Shown one piece after another: positions 13,684 through 22,218 of a stretch of DNA of 49,616 nt. The position numbers were made by a program, and so were the translations under genes. The stretch lies in the IMG/VR virus record IMGVR_UViG_3300025132_000059, positions 1-49,616 of that record. One strand, 5' to 3'. Positions within the stretch are counted from its first letter, which is position 1, and each line of letters begins with the position of its first letter. The DNA is from a virus. The notes under the pieces are model-generated. The model saw only the letters and a program-made list of their open reading frames with translations. It made no database searches and had not been told where the DNA came from.

Positions 13684-14226
13684 ATGCCAAATCCATATTT
13701 CAATCCGGGCAGAAATCCGTACGACATGGGTACAGCGGTCGACTATGAATTACCTGCAGAAGCCTATCCAACCTTTAAGCCTGATCCTGGCACTACTTTT
13801 AACTGGGCAGATCAAGAAGAAAAAGAGCCGACTTTTGGTGAACGTTTTTCCGATGCACTCAAAGAAAACATTGGTTCATACACGAAACGATTTGCAGGCG
13901 CTGGTGAAAAAACAGGAGGAAATATAACAAGCGTCAGAGCAGCCGGAGATACAGTAGCCGATTTAGGCGGTGGAAATACTTTGTTTGCCCCTGACACCAC
14001 TACAGCGATGCGGATGGCTCAAGCTGGTCAGCAGCAAAGCAGTGGCGGCTTTGGTCGTATGGCTGGCTCAGCCATTGGTGGATCCATTGGTTCAGCCTTA
14101 GGTACTTCAATGATTGCTAAAGCTGGCGGTGCAGCTGCGGCAGGATTAGGCACCACAGTAGGTGCTGCAGCTCTCGGCCCAATTGGTGCAATTGGTGGCG
14201 CTCTAATAGGTGGTCTGTTCGGGTAA
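13684..14226 (+). CDS. Putative internal virion protein with C-terminal glycine-zipper, 180 aa
   Basis: The N-terminal 60 residues are polar and acidic. Residues about 118-180 are almost only Gly, Ala, Ile and Leu, in GxxxG patterns (GSAIGGSIGSALGTSMIAKA and on), as in pore-forming glycine-zipper segments. Such a segment could insert in the host envelope during DNA entry. Inference from composition only. Confidence 0.65.
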   Translation: MPNPYFNPGRNPYDMGTAVDYELPAEAYPTFKPDPGTTFNWADQEEKEPTFGERFSDALKENIGSYTKRFAGAGEKTGGNITSVRAAGDTVADLGGGNTLFAPDTTTAMRMAQAGQQQSSGGFGRMAGSAIGGSIGSALGTSMIAKAGGAAAAGLGTTVGAAALGPIGAIGGALIGGLFG

Positions 14227-14272
14227 AGGGTTACACAATTTAAAATAAATAGCATAAGAAGAAGTATTAAGC

Positions 14273-15052
14273 ATGGGCCTTCCTTTAGCAGCTCTTTTAC
14301 CTATCGGTGGCGCCGTGCTCGGCGGCGTTGAAGGTTACAAAAAGTCAGGTGGTGATGTTGGTGCTGCTCTACTTGGCTCAGGTTTAGGCGCACTTGGTGG
14401 CGGGGGTTTGCGGATGGCCGGAATGGGTCTAGCCGGAACTGCATTAGCAAATAACGCTCTTTATAAAACTTTGGCTCAAAAGGCTGCAAAAGGTACTATT
14501 ACCGCAGCAGAAGCTGGCACGCTTCAAGCAATCACTAAAGGAGCAGGACTTGCAGGTACGGGCGTTGGTTTAGCCGCACTGCCCCTGGCCAGTGGTGTAG
14601 CAGGTAATGTTGCAGGCGGCCTTAAGGGTCCTGCGCAAGGAGCAGCTCAAGTCGCAGGTGGCGTGATCGGTTACACCGCAGAGGGTGCACCGGTCTACGG
14701 CAATGTTGGTGGTGCAGCTGTTCCTCCGGTTGGTCGCTATGGCGGAATGGCTCCGTATGGCGGACCGCTTGACGTCCTCGGACCTGCTGGTATGGGCCAA
14801 CGTCTTCAGACCATTAAAGATGCTGAGACCATGCGCGATGCGATGCGCCTGCTGAATCCTGAAATCCTTGCTGCATCTGAAGCTCGCTCTAAGAAAGAGT
14901 TCGAACGCAACATGGCTGCTGCTGGTATCCGCCAGAACATTGCAACTCGCGCTGCCATGATTCAGAAAGCACAGCAAGCTGGATTGCAAGCTGGCTTAAC
15001 GGCTGCTGAGCAATCAGGCCGGGCCTTGACCCAACAATATCAATATCAGTGA
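14273..15052 (+). CDS. Putative internal virion protein, Ala/Gly-rich N-terminus, 259 aa
   Basis: Starts directly with hydrophobic Gly/Ala sequence (MGLPLAALLPIGGAVLGGVE), continues as several glycine-zipper stretches to about residue 130, then a Pro/Gly/Tyr region (YGGMAPYGGPLDVLGP) and a C-terminal helix rich in Gln and Arg. Same general plan as its neighbours. A role in genome delivery is inferred. Confidence 0.65.
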   Translation: MGLPLAALLPIGGAVLGGVEGYKKSGGDVGAALLGSGLGALGGGGLRMAGMGLAGTALANNALYKTLAQKAAKGTITAAEAGTLQAITKGAGLAGTGVGLAALPLASGVAGNVAGGLKGPAQGAAQVAGGVIGYTAEGAPVYGNVGGAAVPPVGRYGGMAPYGGPLDVLGPAGMGQRLQTIKDAETMRDAMRLLNPEILAASEARSKKEFERNMAAAGIRQNIATRAAMIQKAQQAGLQAGLTAAEQSGRALTQQYQYQ

Positions 15053-15053
15053 T

Positions 15054-15701
15054 ATGACAAAAGAGCAGTACGAACTTTTAGTCAAACAGAATCTCTTGGC
15101 ACGACAACGTGCTGCCGAGATGGGACAAGTCGTATCTACAGGTGGCATTGATTTAAGCACTGGGCAAAGACCCGCGTTTAAGTTTGGTCCCATTGAAATT
15201 GGGGATGCAACAGATTACGGTCAGCTTTCTGATTCTGTGCTAGCTGATACTGCTGCGATCAACCGATCTTTGATCGAGGCTGGTGAAGCAAAAGCCGAGG
15301 AGGAGCGCAAGACTTCAGATCAGCGTATGGCAGACCTGATCAAACAGACAAGCACCGGCAATATCCAAGACAGTCTTGAAGCGCTCAGGCAGTATCGTCT
15401 CAATACTCGGGATTTAGATCGGCAAGAAGCGGACGAAGCAGTTAATCGTTCCGTTGTTCAGAGCCAGATGCAAATGGCTGCAGCAATGCCTTTCTTGGAC
15501 ATGGCAGGGCAACGTGCAACTGAGCGTAATTTAAATGCAAGCCAGAGGTTCCTTGCTTTCAAAGAAGGTCAGCCTACCGCTATCCAAAATCGTATGTTGA
15601 TGAGCTCTTCTGCATACGCACAGAACCTCAATGCTGTAGCCAATGCAGCCACTGCAGCTGCAAACATGGCAAGGTCTGGAACTGGTCGTCGATTCGGCTA
15701 G
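15054..15701 (+). CDS. Putative internal virion protein, Gln-rich helical, 215 aa
   Basis: Starts 1 nt after the previous stop. Helical throughout, with a charged stretch (EAGEAKAEEERKTSDQRMAD) and a Met/Ala/Gln-rich part (RSVVQSQMQMAAAMPFLDMA). Ends in three consecutive in-frame stops TAG-TGA-TAA. The TGATAAAAT formed after the stop is also an extended -10-like string. No family recognised. Confidence 0.65.
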   Translation: MTKEQYELLVKQNLLARQRAAEMGQVVSTGGIDLSTGQRPAFKFGPIEIGDATDYGQLSDSVLADTAAINRSLIEAGEAKAEEERKTSDQRMADLIKQTSTGNIQDSLEALRQYRLNTRDLDRQEADEAVNRSVVQSQMQMAAAMPFLDMAGQRATERNLNASQRFLAFKEGQPTAIQNRMLMSSSAYAQNLNAVANAATAAANMARSGTGRRFG

Positions 15702-15731
15702 TGATAAAATTTTAAAAAGGAGGCATTAGAA

Positions 15732-16442
15732 ATGGGTTCAGGCGGCGGCGGTTCAAGCACAGAAGTTAAATACGTGGATATCGACCCAAAGGTCGTCACG
15801 ACTCCGACTGATGCTTTTCGGCAGCAACTCATGTTAGGTCAAATTGCACAAAAGCAGAATGAGAACAACATGCGACTTGGTGCGCAGTTGGATCGCACTA
15901 ATGCCGAGTTTTTCCAGACTCAGAACTTACGTGGTATCCGCGCTCAAGGTGCAGAGACCAGAATGAATATTGCAGCTCAGGGTCAGCAGACGCGCTTAAA
16001 TATCGGCGCTCAAGGCGTACAGACTCGCCTGAATATTGGCAAACAAGGTGAGGAGACACGAGCCACTCGCCGGGTTGAGGGTGAAGAGCAGCGGAAAGGT
16101 ATCGTCACCACTGGTGAACAGACTCGACTCACTAGACAGGAAGAGGGCAGGCAGCAGCGTCTTGGTATTCAAGAGCAGACGAAAGGGACTGTCACTATCC
16201 GCAGAGCTGAAGGCGAAGAGCAACGTGCAGGCATCAGAACTACCGGGGGTGAGACACGCTCCACACGTCGGGTTGAAGGTGAAGAGCAACGCGCCGGAAT
16301 CAAGGTCACAGGTGGTGAACAGCGAGCAACTGTTCGTACCACGGGCGAAGAAACTCGGGCAACTGAGTTGCAACGTGAGCAGTTCCGTCGCTATAAAGAG
16401 AACAGGGACTACGAGCAGGCACAACGCCAGGCAAGAGCATGA
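15732..16442 (+). CDS. Hendecad-repeat protein (13 x 11 residues), putative internal virion protein, 236 aa
   Basis: Preceded by a strong GGAGG Shine-Dalgarno. After a Gly-rich start (MGSGGGGSSTEVKYVD) and a Gln-rich helix, residues 67-209 consist of 13 uninterrupted 11-residue units with consensus xxIxxxGExxR; Gly is at unit position 7 in 12 of the 13 and Arg ends 12 of the 13. Eleven residues make three helical turns, so a very long regular amphipathic helix is expected, as in hendecad coiled coils and in 11-mer lipid-binding helices. With the neighbouring genes, a role in a genome-delivery conduit is possible. Overlaps the next gene by 4 nt. Confidence 0.75.
   Translation: MGSGGGGSSTEVKYVDIDPKVVTTPTDAFRQQLMLGQIAQKQNENNMRLGAQLDRTNAEFFQTQNLRGIRAQGAETRMNIAAQGQQTRLNIGAQGVQTRLNIGKQGEETRATRRVEGEEQRKGIVTTGEQTRLTRQEEGRQQRLGIQEQTKGTVTIRRAEGEEQRAGIRTTGGETRSTRRVEGEEQRAGIKVTGGEQRATVRTTGEETRATELQREQFRRYKENRDYEQAQRQARA
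15930..16358 (+). repeat. Thirteen tandem 33-nt coding repeats
   Basis: Exact 33-nt period for 429 nt. The first four units are of the type NIGAQGxQTR; the later ones alternate two types (RRVEGEEQR and AGIxxTGGETR), giving a 66-nt higher-order repeat. Codons differ between units, so the protein pattern is kept while the DNA has diverged. Confidence 0.8.
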
Positions 16443-16924
16443 CGGAATGGATTCACGAACTAACTGATAAAGACCGTGAATCCTTCTTAGCTTTCTGCAA
16501 AAAGTCAACAAGTCCGATACAGATGTACCTGTATGCCAGGTTTCTTGGCTTTCAGGGTTCTATCGTGGATTGTGATACTTGGTCTCAAGAGACTTACAAG
16601 AAGCGGAACTTCGCTGCTGTCTTGGAAATGGAGATCGATGCGATGACGCAGGACATCTCGAAGCTACGTGATGCTATCGATATGGGCATGGTCAAGCAGG
16701 ATATGGGCACAGCGCGTATTGCCATGTTGCAGAAAGAGCTCCGTGGTGCGATCAAGCAGCTTCAGGATGAAAAGGTGTTGATGGATAAGCAAGGTTTGAT
16801 TCTTGCTGGTGCAGACCGAGCACTGCGTGAGATGATGACTATCTTCCGTGATGACCCGATCGAGGGCCCACTCCAGGAAGCATCGATGGGCGTGTGGACA
16901 AAGATCTTGCAAGAAGAGTCTTGA
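16439..16924 (+). CDS. Candidate terminase small subunit, 161 aa
   Basis: Helical protein: N-terminal helices with DRESFLAFCKKSTSPIQMYL and YARFLGFQGSIVDCDTW (possible DNA-binding part), a central charged helix (ISKLRDAIDMGMVKQDMG, MLQKELRGAIKQLQDEKVLM) fit for oligomerisation. Length and its place just upstream of terL with only two tiny genes between match a small terminase subunit, which recognises the packaging site. The sequence alone does not prove it. Ends in tandem stops TGA-TAA. Confidence 0.5.
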   Translation: MTEWIHELTDKDRESFLAFCKKSTSPIQMYLYARFLGFQGSIVDCDTWSQETYKKRNFAAVLEMEIDAMTQDISKLRDAIDMGMVKQDMGTARIAMLQKELRGAIKQLQDEKVLMDKQGLILAGADRALREMMTIFRDDPIEGPLQEASMGVWTKILQEES

Positions 16925-16954
16925 TAAAATTGTTTTACAAAGCTTGTAATAAAT

Positions 16955-17383
16955 ATGTCGGCTTTACCTAAAAGAACTTTACGGTCTCTCGTAGAAAATA
17001 GGCCTAATAGATATCCAGACATTATGGACGAGATTCCTCGTACCTACGAACCAGACTTTCGCACATTACCTCATTATCCTGAAGGAAGAACGAGACGTGG
17101 GCTTCCAGGGATTTTTGATGATTTTCCAGGAGTGCCGAGCGGTCTTCCAGGCCGTAAAAAAGAGACTTACGAAGAGTGCCAAAGTCGACAAGATCCTGGT
17201 GTGATGCACATCATGGATCCTTGCCAAGGATTGCCACATGGTGGATTTAAGTTACCTGATTTAGGTGCAGATTCAAAGGGTTACCCAAGCATTCCACAAG
17301 GTCCCAGTGTGGGGGAGGAGTTAGGTAAATTAGCTGGTATGTTCTTAGGTCAATTCATCCAAGACCGCCTTGGTGGACGCTAG
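16955..17383 (+). CDS. Small Pro/Gly-rich protein with ETYEEC motif, 142 aa
   Basis: Largely disordered (LPGIFDDFPGVPSGLPGRKK), with the motif ETYEEC, then DPC about 14 residues later and GLP. The same spaced motif recurs in the next gene. The C-terminus is a short helix (EELGKLAGMFLGQFIQ). The Cys pair may form a disulfide or bind metal. Unknown function; position suggests a packaging or virion accessory role. Confidence 0.6.
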   Translation: MSALPKRTLRSLVENRPNRYPDIMDEIPRTYEPDFRTLPHYPEGRTRRGLPGIFDDFPGVPSGLPGRKKETYEECQSRQDPGVMHIMDPCQGLPHGGFKLPDLGADSKGYPSIPQGPSVGEELGKLAGMFLGQFIQDRLGGR

Positions 17384-17385
17384 TA

Positions 17386-17655
17386 ATGCTTAAAGAACTA
17401 AATGTATCGCTGCCTACGTCGAGCTACGACTTTAGTAATGTCCGTGAAGAGACCTACGAAGAGTGTGTGATGCGGAATGCAGGTTCTGGTGGCACTGGCC
17501 CCGAAGACCCTTGCAAAGGCAAGCCGCGTCAGAAGTTTGGATTACCGGAAGAGCGTGTCCAGTACTTCCTTAATAATCCAGAAGAGGCGATGCCAAAGTC
17601 CAACGGCAATGGAGCTGCTTTTTTAAATGGATACATAGAAAGCAACCTTAAGTAA
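17386..17655 (+). CDS. Small protein with ETYEEC motif, 89 aa
   Basis: Carries EETYEEC, then EDPCKGKP and FGLPEE, matching the preceding 142-aa protein in order and spacing, so the two are probably related. The rest is polar. Starts 2 nt after the preceding stop and ends TAA-TAA. Function unknown. Confidence 0.6.
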   Translation: MLKELNVSLPTSSYDFSNVREETYEECVMRNAGSGGTGPEDPCKGKPRQKFGLPEERVQYFLNNPEEAMPKSNGNGAAFLNGYIESNLK

Positions 17656-17679
17656 TAATTACTGCGCTATGCTTTCAGC

Positions 17680-19203
17680 ATGGCAGGAACAAGTATTTAT
17701 AGCGTATATCGACGGACTGCACGGGCTGCTGCACAGCAACGTGTCGTAAAGAAAACGTCGTCGATTGACGTAGAAAAAGCAAGGACAGATTTTGCATATT
17801 TTTGTGAGGTAGTAGGTGATAAACCACCTGCCGCCCATCACTTGGAATGGCATAAGTACCTGTGCACCGGGGAGGACTCTGAATGCTTAATCGGAATCGG
17901 TGGCCCTAACATCGACATCCTTGCACCACGGGGTAGCGCAAAGTCCACGATCTTAGGTCTTTATACCGCCTGGTCCATCGGCATCCATGCACTGGCGAAG
18001 AAACCTTTGAAGATCCTCTACATCTCCTATACGGTCGATGTGGCGCGACCTAAGAGTGCAGCAATCAAACGGATCATCGAGGAGAGTAAAACATACAAAG
18101 AGATTTTCCCTACCGTAAAAATCGCAAAAGGAATCAACTCTAACGAGTACTGGAGTATTGACTGGAAGTTTGCAGGTATCAAGTCAACGGGTGAGGAAGA
18201 ATTTACTGTTTGTTGTGCAGGTCTTAAAGGTGCAGTGACCTCCAAACGTTCACACCTCTGCATCATTGATGACGCCATCAAGAGTGCGGATGACATCAAA
18301 AACCGGGACATCCGTCAGGCGATGGAAGATAACTGGAACTCAGTTATTGTTCCGACCATGTTTGAGGGTGGCAGGGCGATCTGTCTAGGCACCCGCTTCC
18401 GCCATGACGACATTCATAACTCCACGTTCATCCCTGCCAATGATTGGGTGCAGATCATCCAGTCTGCTATCACGGTCGATGACAACGGAGATGAAATCTC
18501 GTATTGGCCGGACATGTGGTCGCTTGATTACCTACGTGACCGTCGCCGTCAGGCCCCTGTTGCTTTTAGCTTCCAGTACCAGAATCAGGTCGTCCAAACC
18601 AGTGAGCTTTCGCTGTCCCCTGATCTAATCATCAAGGGAACCATCGACATGCAGTTCGAAACCTTAGGAGTCGGGGTTGATTTATCAGCGGGCGTTCGTG
18701 AACGGAACGACTACACGGTCTTCGTGATGGGAGGGCGCGTGGGAGGGAAGATTCACATCATTGATTGCAAGAGACTTCGTATCATGGGTAACCTTGAGAA
18801 GCTCGAAGCATTAATGGAGATGATGGAAGAATGGGGTGTCATAAGTAAAGATAACGATCAGTACTTCCCAACCGGCAGCGGGATCGAAATCTGGTCAGAA
18901 GCCGTGGCTTACCAGGCATCTTTGGAAGCTGACTTCAAGCGAATCTGTCTCGGAGAACACGGTCTGTATAACATGCATTGGCATCCAGTCAAAGGTTTTA
19001 GAGGAGATAAAGTTGCTAGATTCCGGGGCATCATGGGCATGTTCGAGCAAAGGAAAATAGTATTTAATAAATATCGCAAGTTTCAGGCGTTGACCGACGA
19101 GATTGTCAATTTTGGAGTCAGCTCTCATGATGACTGTGTCGATGCACTCGTCTGGCTTTGCAACGGTCTGATGACCAGAGGAAAACTAGAGTTAGAGTAT
19201 TGA
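17680..19203 (+). CDS. terL: Terminase large subunit
   Basis: ATP-driven DNA packaging motor. Walker A LAPRGSAKST at residues 81-90, Walker B LCIIDD at 193-198 with its second acidic residue, and a coupling segment in between. The C-terminal RNase H-fold nuclease shows D334 in GVDLSAGVRERNDYTV and D484/D485/D488 in HDDCVDALVW. At 507 aa the length is normal. GCTATGCT stands 6-13 nt before the ATG, a variant of the motif before other genes here. The downstream genes, AbrB-like and portal, complete a head-gene block. Confidence 0.93.
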   Translation: MAGTSIYSVYRRTARAAAQQRVVKKTSSIDVEKARTDFAYFCEVVGDKPPAAHHLEWHKYLCTGEDSECLIGIGGPNIDILAPRGSAKSTILGLYTAWSIGIHALAKKPLKILYISYTVDVARPKSAAIKRIIEESKTYKEIFPTVKIAKGINSNEYWSIDWKFAGIKSTGEEEFTVCCAGLKGAVTSKRSHLCIIDDAIKSADDIKNRDIRQAMEDNWNSVIVPTMFEGGRAICLGTRFRHDDIHNSTFIPANDWVQIIQSAITVDDNGDEISYWPDMWSLDYLRDRRRQAPVAFSFQYQNQVVQTSELSLSPDLIIKGTIDMQFETLGVGVDLSAGVRERNDYTVFVMGGRVGGKIHIIDCKRLRIMGNLEKLEALMEMMEEWGVISKDNDQYFPTGSGIEIWSEAVAYQASLEADFKRICLGEHGLYNMHWHPVKGFRGDKVARFRGIMGMFEQRKIVFNKYRKFQALTDEIVNFGVSSHDDCVDALVWLCNGLMTRGKLELEY

Positions 19204-19230
19204 CGATTTAAACTATAGATATTCACCGCG

Positions 19231-19413
19231 ATGTCTCCCAGCTACTTTAAAGTAGAGCTTGAGCAAGATGCTTATGGTTCTGCGATTCTTCCCCTACCGG
19301 ATGAATTGTGCCACGATCTAGCACTGCAGCCGAACGAACGATTCGATGTAGAAGCTGAAGATGGTGTGATCACGTTCAAAAGGGTAGAAGCTGGTTACGA
19401 TATTGATCAGTAG
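19231..19413 (+). CDS. Small AbrB/MazE-like (SpoVT-AbrB fold) protein, 60 aa
   Basis: The pattern GSAILPLPDELCHDLALQPN followed by ERFDVEAEDGVITFKRVE matches the swapped-hairpin AbrB/MazE fold (polar strand, L-P-x-E-L helix, GD-x-hydrophobic strand). Such proteins are DNA-binding dimers, used as antitoxins or transition-state regulators. It is unexpectedly placed between terL and portal. No toxin partner is visible next to it. Its C-terminal tail is short and acidic. Confidence 0.6.
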   Translation: MSPSYFKVELEQDAYGSAILPLPDELCHDLALQPNERFDVEAEDGVITFKRVEAGYDIDQ

Positions 19414-19427
19414 ACCTCTTAAACAGA

Positions 19428-21683
19428 ATGGGCGATAGTGCTAAATCACAGCTTGAGGCTATCCTCAAATCGGTAGTCTCACGCAATAGTGAAGGCCCTG
19501 CGGACACCATGCTGGTGAGCGCACACCTCTCCCAAATGAAGATGTTTGGGATCAGGCAGGGTGTGGAGTTCTACCCGTTGCAAGATAATTTGGGTACGCA
19601 GCGCTACGACTTTATCCAGCAAGTCATCAAGTTCAATAAGTTAGATGCACGTTTAGATTCGATTTGGGACCGGTTCCTTGCATACGGCAAAGGTCTTTTT
19701 TATATTCGACCGACTCAAAAGACATATCGCATCTACTGGTTCGATAAAGATTCCTATAGAACTTACTATTCACCAGAAGGTGATTTAGAAGAAGTAATCA
19801 TTATCTATCCTTACAAGGTACGTTCTTCGAAAGGATTTAAAGGTGTTGGTTTAGATACCAATAAGAGGTATATGCGTCTTCGCATTACTGCGGACACAAT
19901 CGAAGAATCTCATAGCGAGCAAGAGATTAACTTCGATAATCCAATGGAGGACGTGCCGTTTAGTAATAAAACGGAAGTCAAAAATACCATGGAGTTCATT
20001 CCATGCGTAGAAGTACTGAACAATCCTGATGCCTTTGGCACTGAAGGCAGTGGTGAGTTTGATTGGATGGCCAACCAGATTGTCGCTCATGATGAGATGG
20101 TTAAGAACATCAGGGCCAACCTCTCCTTCTTTGGTAATCCGACCCTGCTGTCTTCTCGCCCGAAGAATGACATTATCGAGTATGACCAGAATGACCCTGG
20201 TCAGAGACCAAGTATTTCTAGTCAGTCTGGATTCCAATCTGAGTTCAACCTGAGTAGTTCAACTTATAAGCAGGATCCGACAACTCGAAATCAACCAGGG
20301 TATATCGGCAAGCCTGGTTCAGGCATGCGTGTACCTCGTGTGATTGCAAACCTTGAGCCCACCGATCGAGTTGGTTTCATCACACCCAATGCAGTTAGTA
20401 CAGATCAGGCACGTTATGCAGAACAAATGCGTAGCGAGATCCGCCTTGCACTTGGTGGTATTGATGACCTAAGTATCACAAATGTGACGGCTACAGAATA
20501 TAAGTCTGCTTATGGACGTGTAAGTGCAACTGCGAAAAAGAAATGCCTACAGCTTTATACATATGGAATTTGCCGTTGTTTAGAGCTGATTGTTTTCCAA
20601 GAAGAGCAGATTTTCCGTAAATCACTTGCCTATGCATTGAACATTAAGTTCCCTGTCTTGCCTGAAGATCCAGACGATAAGGCACTTGCAAAATACGATA
20701 AAGCAAAAGCACGCTACGAACAAAAACTAGAAGCTGCTATTCAAGAAGCAGCCGAGACCAGGGAGATCCCACCGGGTGTCCTTGGCCTCGCGCCAGACGG
20801 TGATAGAACCATTGAATGGCGTTGGTTGGGTCCTGTGTATGAAGATACAACACAGGATAAACTCAACCAGTCTATCTTCACCAGGAACTTGCAAGAGTTA
20901 GGTGTTGATAGCATTGAAGCACTGAAGTATCTATTCCCTTCTAAAACGGATGACGAAATCGCGAGCATGCTCTCAGGTTTCCCATTCCGGGTGGTAGGGG
21001 AAGTACAGAGGGCTTATTCCGCGTTCATTGATCTAATCAATCAAGAAATGCGGACACCACATCCGCAGCAACCGAATCTTCCGATGTCTGCGGATCCGAG
21101 ATTAGATCTCACCCCCTTCCTTTACCGCACACTTGAAAGCCTACAAAAAGAGGTAACTTATGCAGGCCGATACCGCAATGCCGACCCAGTCAGCACCCCA
21201 AGTATCCCCGACCCAACCGAGCAGCTACGCGGCTCCAGCCCAGACGGCGGCGCAGGCTCCATCGGTGGCAACGACCCAGCAGTGGGTGGCGCCTTACCAG
21301 CAGGTGACGGCCCCAGCCCCGCAAATGCAGGCCCAGATGGCGGCCCAGCCACAGGCATCAACCCCTACTCAGTACGCCCCCCAGCAGTACCAGGCACCCC
21401 AACAAACGGAGAATCCTTACAAGGAGGCATTCAACCGAGTGGTGGGGCTCCTGAGTTCGCCCGTCCAATTCCCGTCCCTGGGTCAACAGTCGACTCAGAG
21501 CCAGACCGTCGATCCGGCCAGCTACCCTTCCCAGCAGGGTCTCCAATTCAGCAATTTGGCGACGCAGACCTCTACGCCTTCGACCAACAGCAACCCGGCA
21601 TATTCCAACGGCTCTTCCCAAACCTCTCTGGAGATCAGCCCGGAGCAGCTTCAGGCAGCCGGAGTAAGCGAAGCAAGCGTTGA
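19428..21683 (+). CDS. Portal protein
   Basis: Forms the dodecameric ring that DNA passes through and that holds the terminase during packaging. Portal-like features are FIPCVEVLNNPDAFGTEGSG, then IRANLSFFGNPTLL and RYAEQMRSEIRLALGG in that order (residues about 185-350), with a long helical C-terminal half. At 751 aa it is large. The last ~170 residues are Pro/Gly-rich with FGDADLYAFDQQQPG and a basic end (SGSRSKRSKR); their 524 nt overlap the scaffold gene in another frame. Confidence 0.85.
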   Translation: MGDSAKSQLEAILKSVVSRNSEGPADTMLVSAHLSQMKMFGIRQGVEFYPLQDNLGTQRYDFIQQVIKFNKLDARLDSIWDRFLAYGKGLFYIRPTQKTYRIYWFDKDSYRTYYSPEGDLEEVIIIYPYKVRSSKGFKGVGLDTNKRYMRLRITADTIEESHSEQEINFDNPMEDVPFSNKTEVKNTMEFIPCVEVLNNPDAFGTEGSGEFDWMANQIVAHDEMVKNIRANLSFFGNPTLLSSRPKNDIIEYDQNDPGQRPSISSQSGFQSEFNLSSSTYKQDPTTRNQPGYIGKPGSGMRVPRVIANLEPTDRVGFITPNAVSTDQARYAEQMRSEIRLALGGIDDLSITNVTATEYKSAYGRVSATAKKKCLQLYTYGICRCLELIVFQEEQIFRKSLAYALNIKFPVLPEDPDDKALAKYDKAKARYEQKLEAAIQEAAETREIPPGVLGLAPDGDRTIEWRWLGPVYEDTTQDKLNQSIFTRNLQELGVDSIEALKYLFPSKTDDEIASMLSGFPFRVVGEVQRAYSAFIDLINQEMRTPHPQQPNLPMSADPRLDLTPFLYRTLESLQKEVTYAGRYRNADPVSTPSIPDPTEQLRGSSPDGGAGSIGGNDPAVGGALPAGDGPSPANAGPDGGPATGINPYSVRPPAVPGTPTNGESLQGGIQPSGGAPEFARPIPVPGSTVDSEPDRRSGQLPFPAGSPIQQFGDADLYAFDQQQPGIFQRLFPNLSGDQPGAASGSRSKRSKR

Positions 21684-22152
21684 GGTTCTTAATCACTTTG
21701 GGGCAGATGCGCCTCAGATTCTTAACAACTACGCCTGTCAGATCGAAGACGCGCTGATCACTACTAATCAGCAACTCAACGAGGCCGTCAACCTGCTTCA
21801 GGATCTTTCCAATGAGCACAAAGCTTATGAAGCCATCCTGACGGATCCCGACATCCTTGCAGACTATACCTGTGAGTTCTTCGGTGAGAACGGTCCTCAT
21901 CCCGTCGCAGACGAAGCTCCTGCAGCTCCCCAAGGCATGCAGGTTGGACAACAACTGCAACAGCAAGCTGTGGCACCTGAGCGTCCTTCTATGCCTGTCC
22001 CTCCTCAGCCCCAGCAACCCGCTAACGCAGGTGACTTCTGGAACAACTTCGGCAATGTCGCCGACCGCGATCCTCAGAATGCTTGGCGCTATCTGAACTC
22101 TGCTCAGCAGAATCCTCAGATCTTCCGGGACAAGCTTCTGGTTATGGAGTGA
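21160..22152 (+). CDS. Putative scaffold/capsid assembly protein, 330 aa
   Basis: Gln/Pro/Ala-rich N-terminus, then helices from about residue 150 (LEISPEQLQAAGVSEASVEV and QIEDALITTNQQLNEAVNLL) and a short C-terminus (FWNNFGNVADRDPQNAWRYL). Composition and place, between portal and capsid, fit a scaffold. ATG at 21160 has a GAGG 7 nt upstream, a good ribosome binding site. The first 174 codons lie over the portal gene in a second frame. Ends TGA-TAA, followed by a terminator. Confidence 0.75.
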   Translation: MQADTAMPTQSAPQVSPTQPSSYAAPAQTAAQAPSVATTQQWVAPYQQVTAPAPQMQAQMAAQPQASTPTQYAPQQYQAPQQTENPYKEAFNRVVGLLSSPVQFPSLGQQSTQSQTVDPASYPSQQGLQFSNLATQTSTPSTNSNPAYSNGSSQTSLEISPEQLQAAGVSEASVEVLNHFGADAPQILNNYACQIEDALITTNQQLNEAVNLLQDLSNEHKAYEAILTDPDILADYTCEFFGENGPHPVADEAPAAPQGMQVGQQLQQQAVAPERPSMPVPPQPQQPANAGDFWNNFGNVADRDPQNAWRYLNSAQQNPQIFRDKLLVME

Positions 22153-22180
22153 TAACGAAACTTAATTAGTTTTAGAATAA

Positions 22181-22213
22181 GGGGGTAGTAAAACTGCCCC
22201 CATATTTTTTATT
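22181..22213 (+). terminator. Intrinsic terminator after the scaffold gene
   Basis: Stem GGGGGTAG / CTGCCCCC (one G-T pair) with loop TAAAA, followed by ATATTTTTTATTT. A classical rho-independent terminator 28 nt after the stop codon of the scaffold gene, ending the packaging/portal transcript before the capsid genes. Confidence 0.85.
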
Positions 22214-22218
22214 TGATC

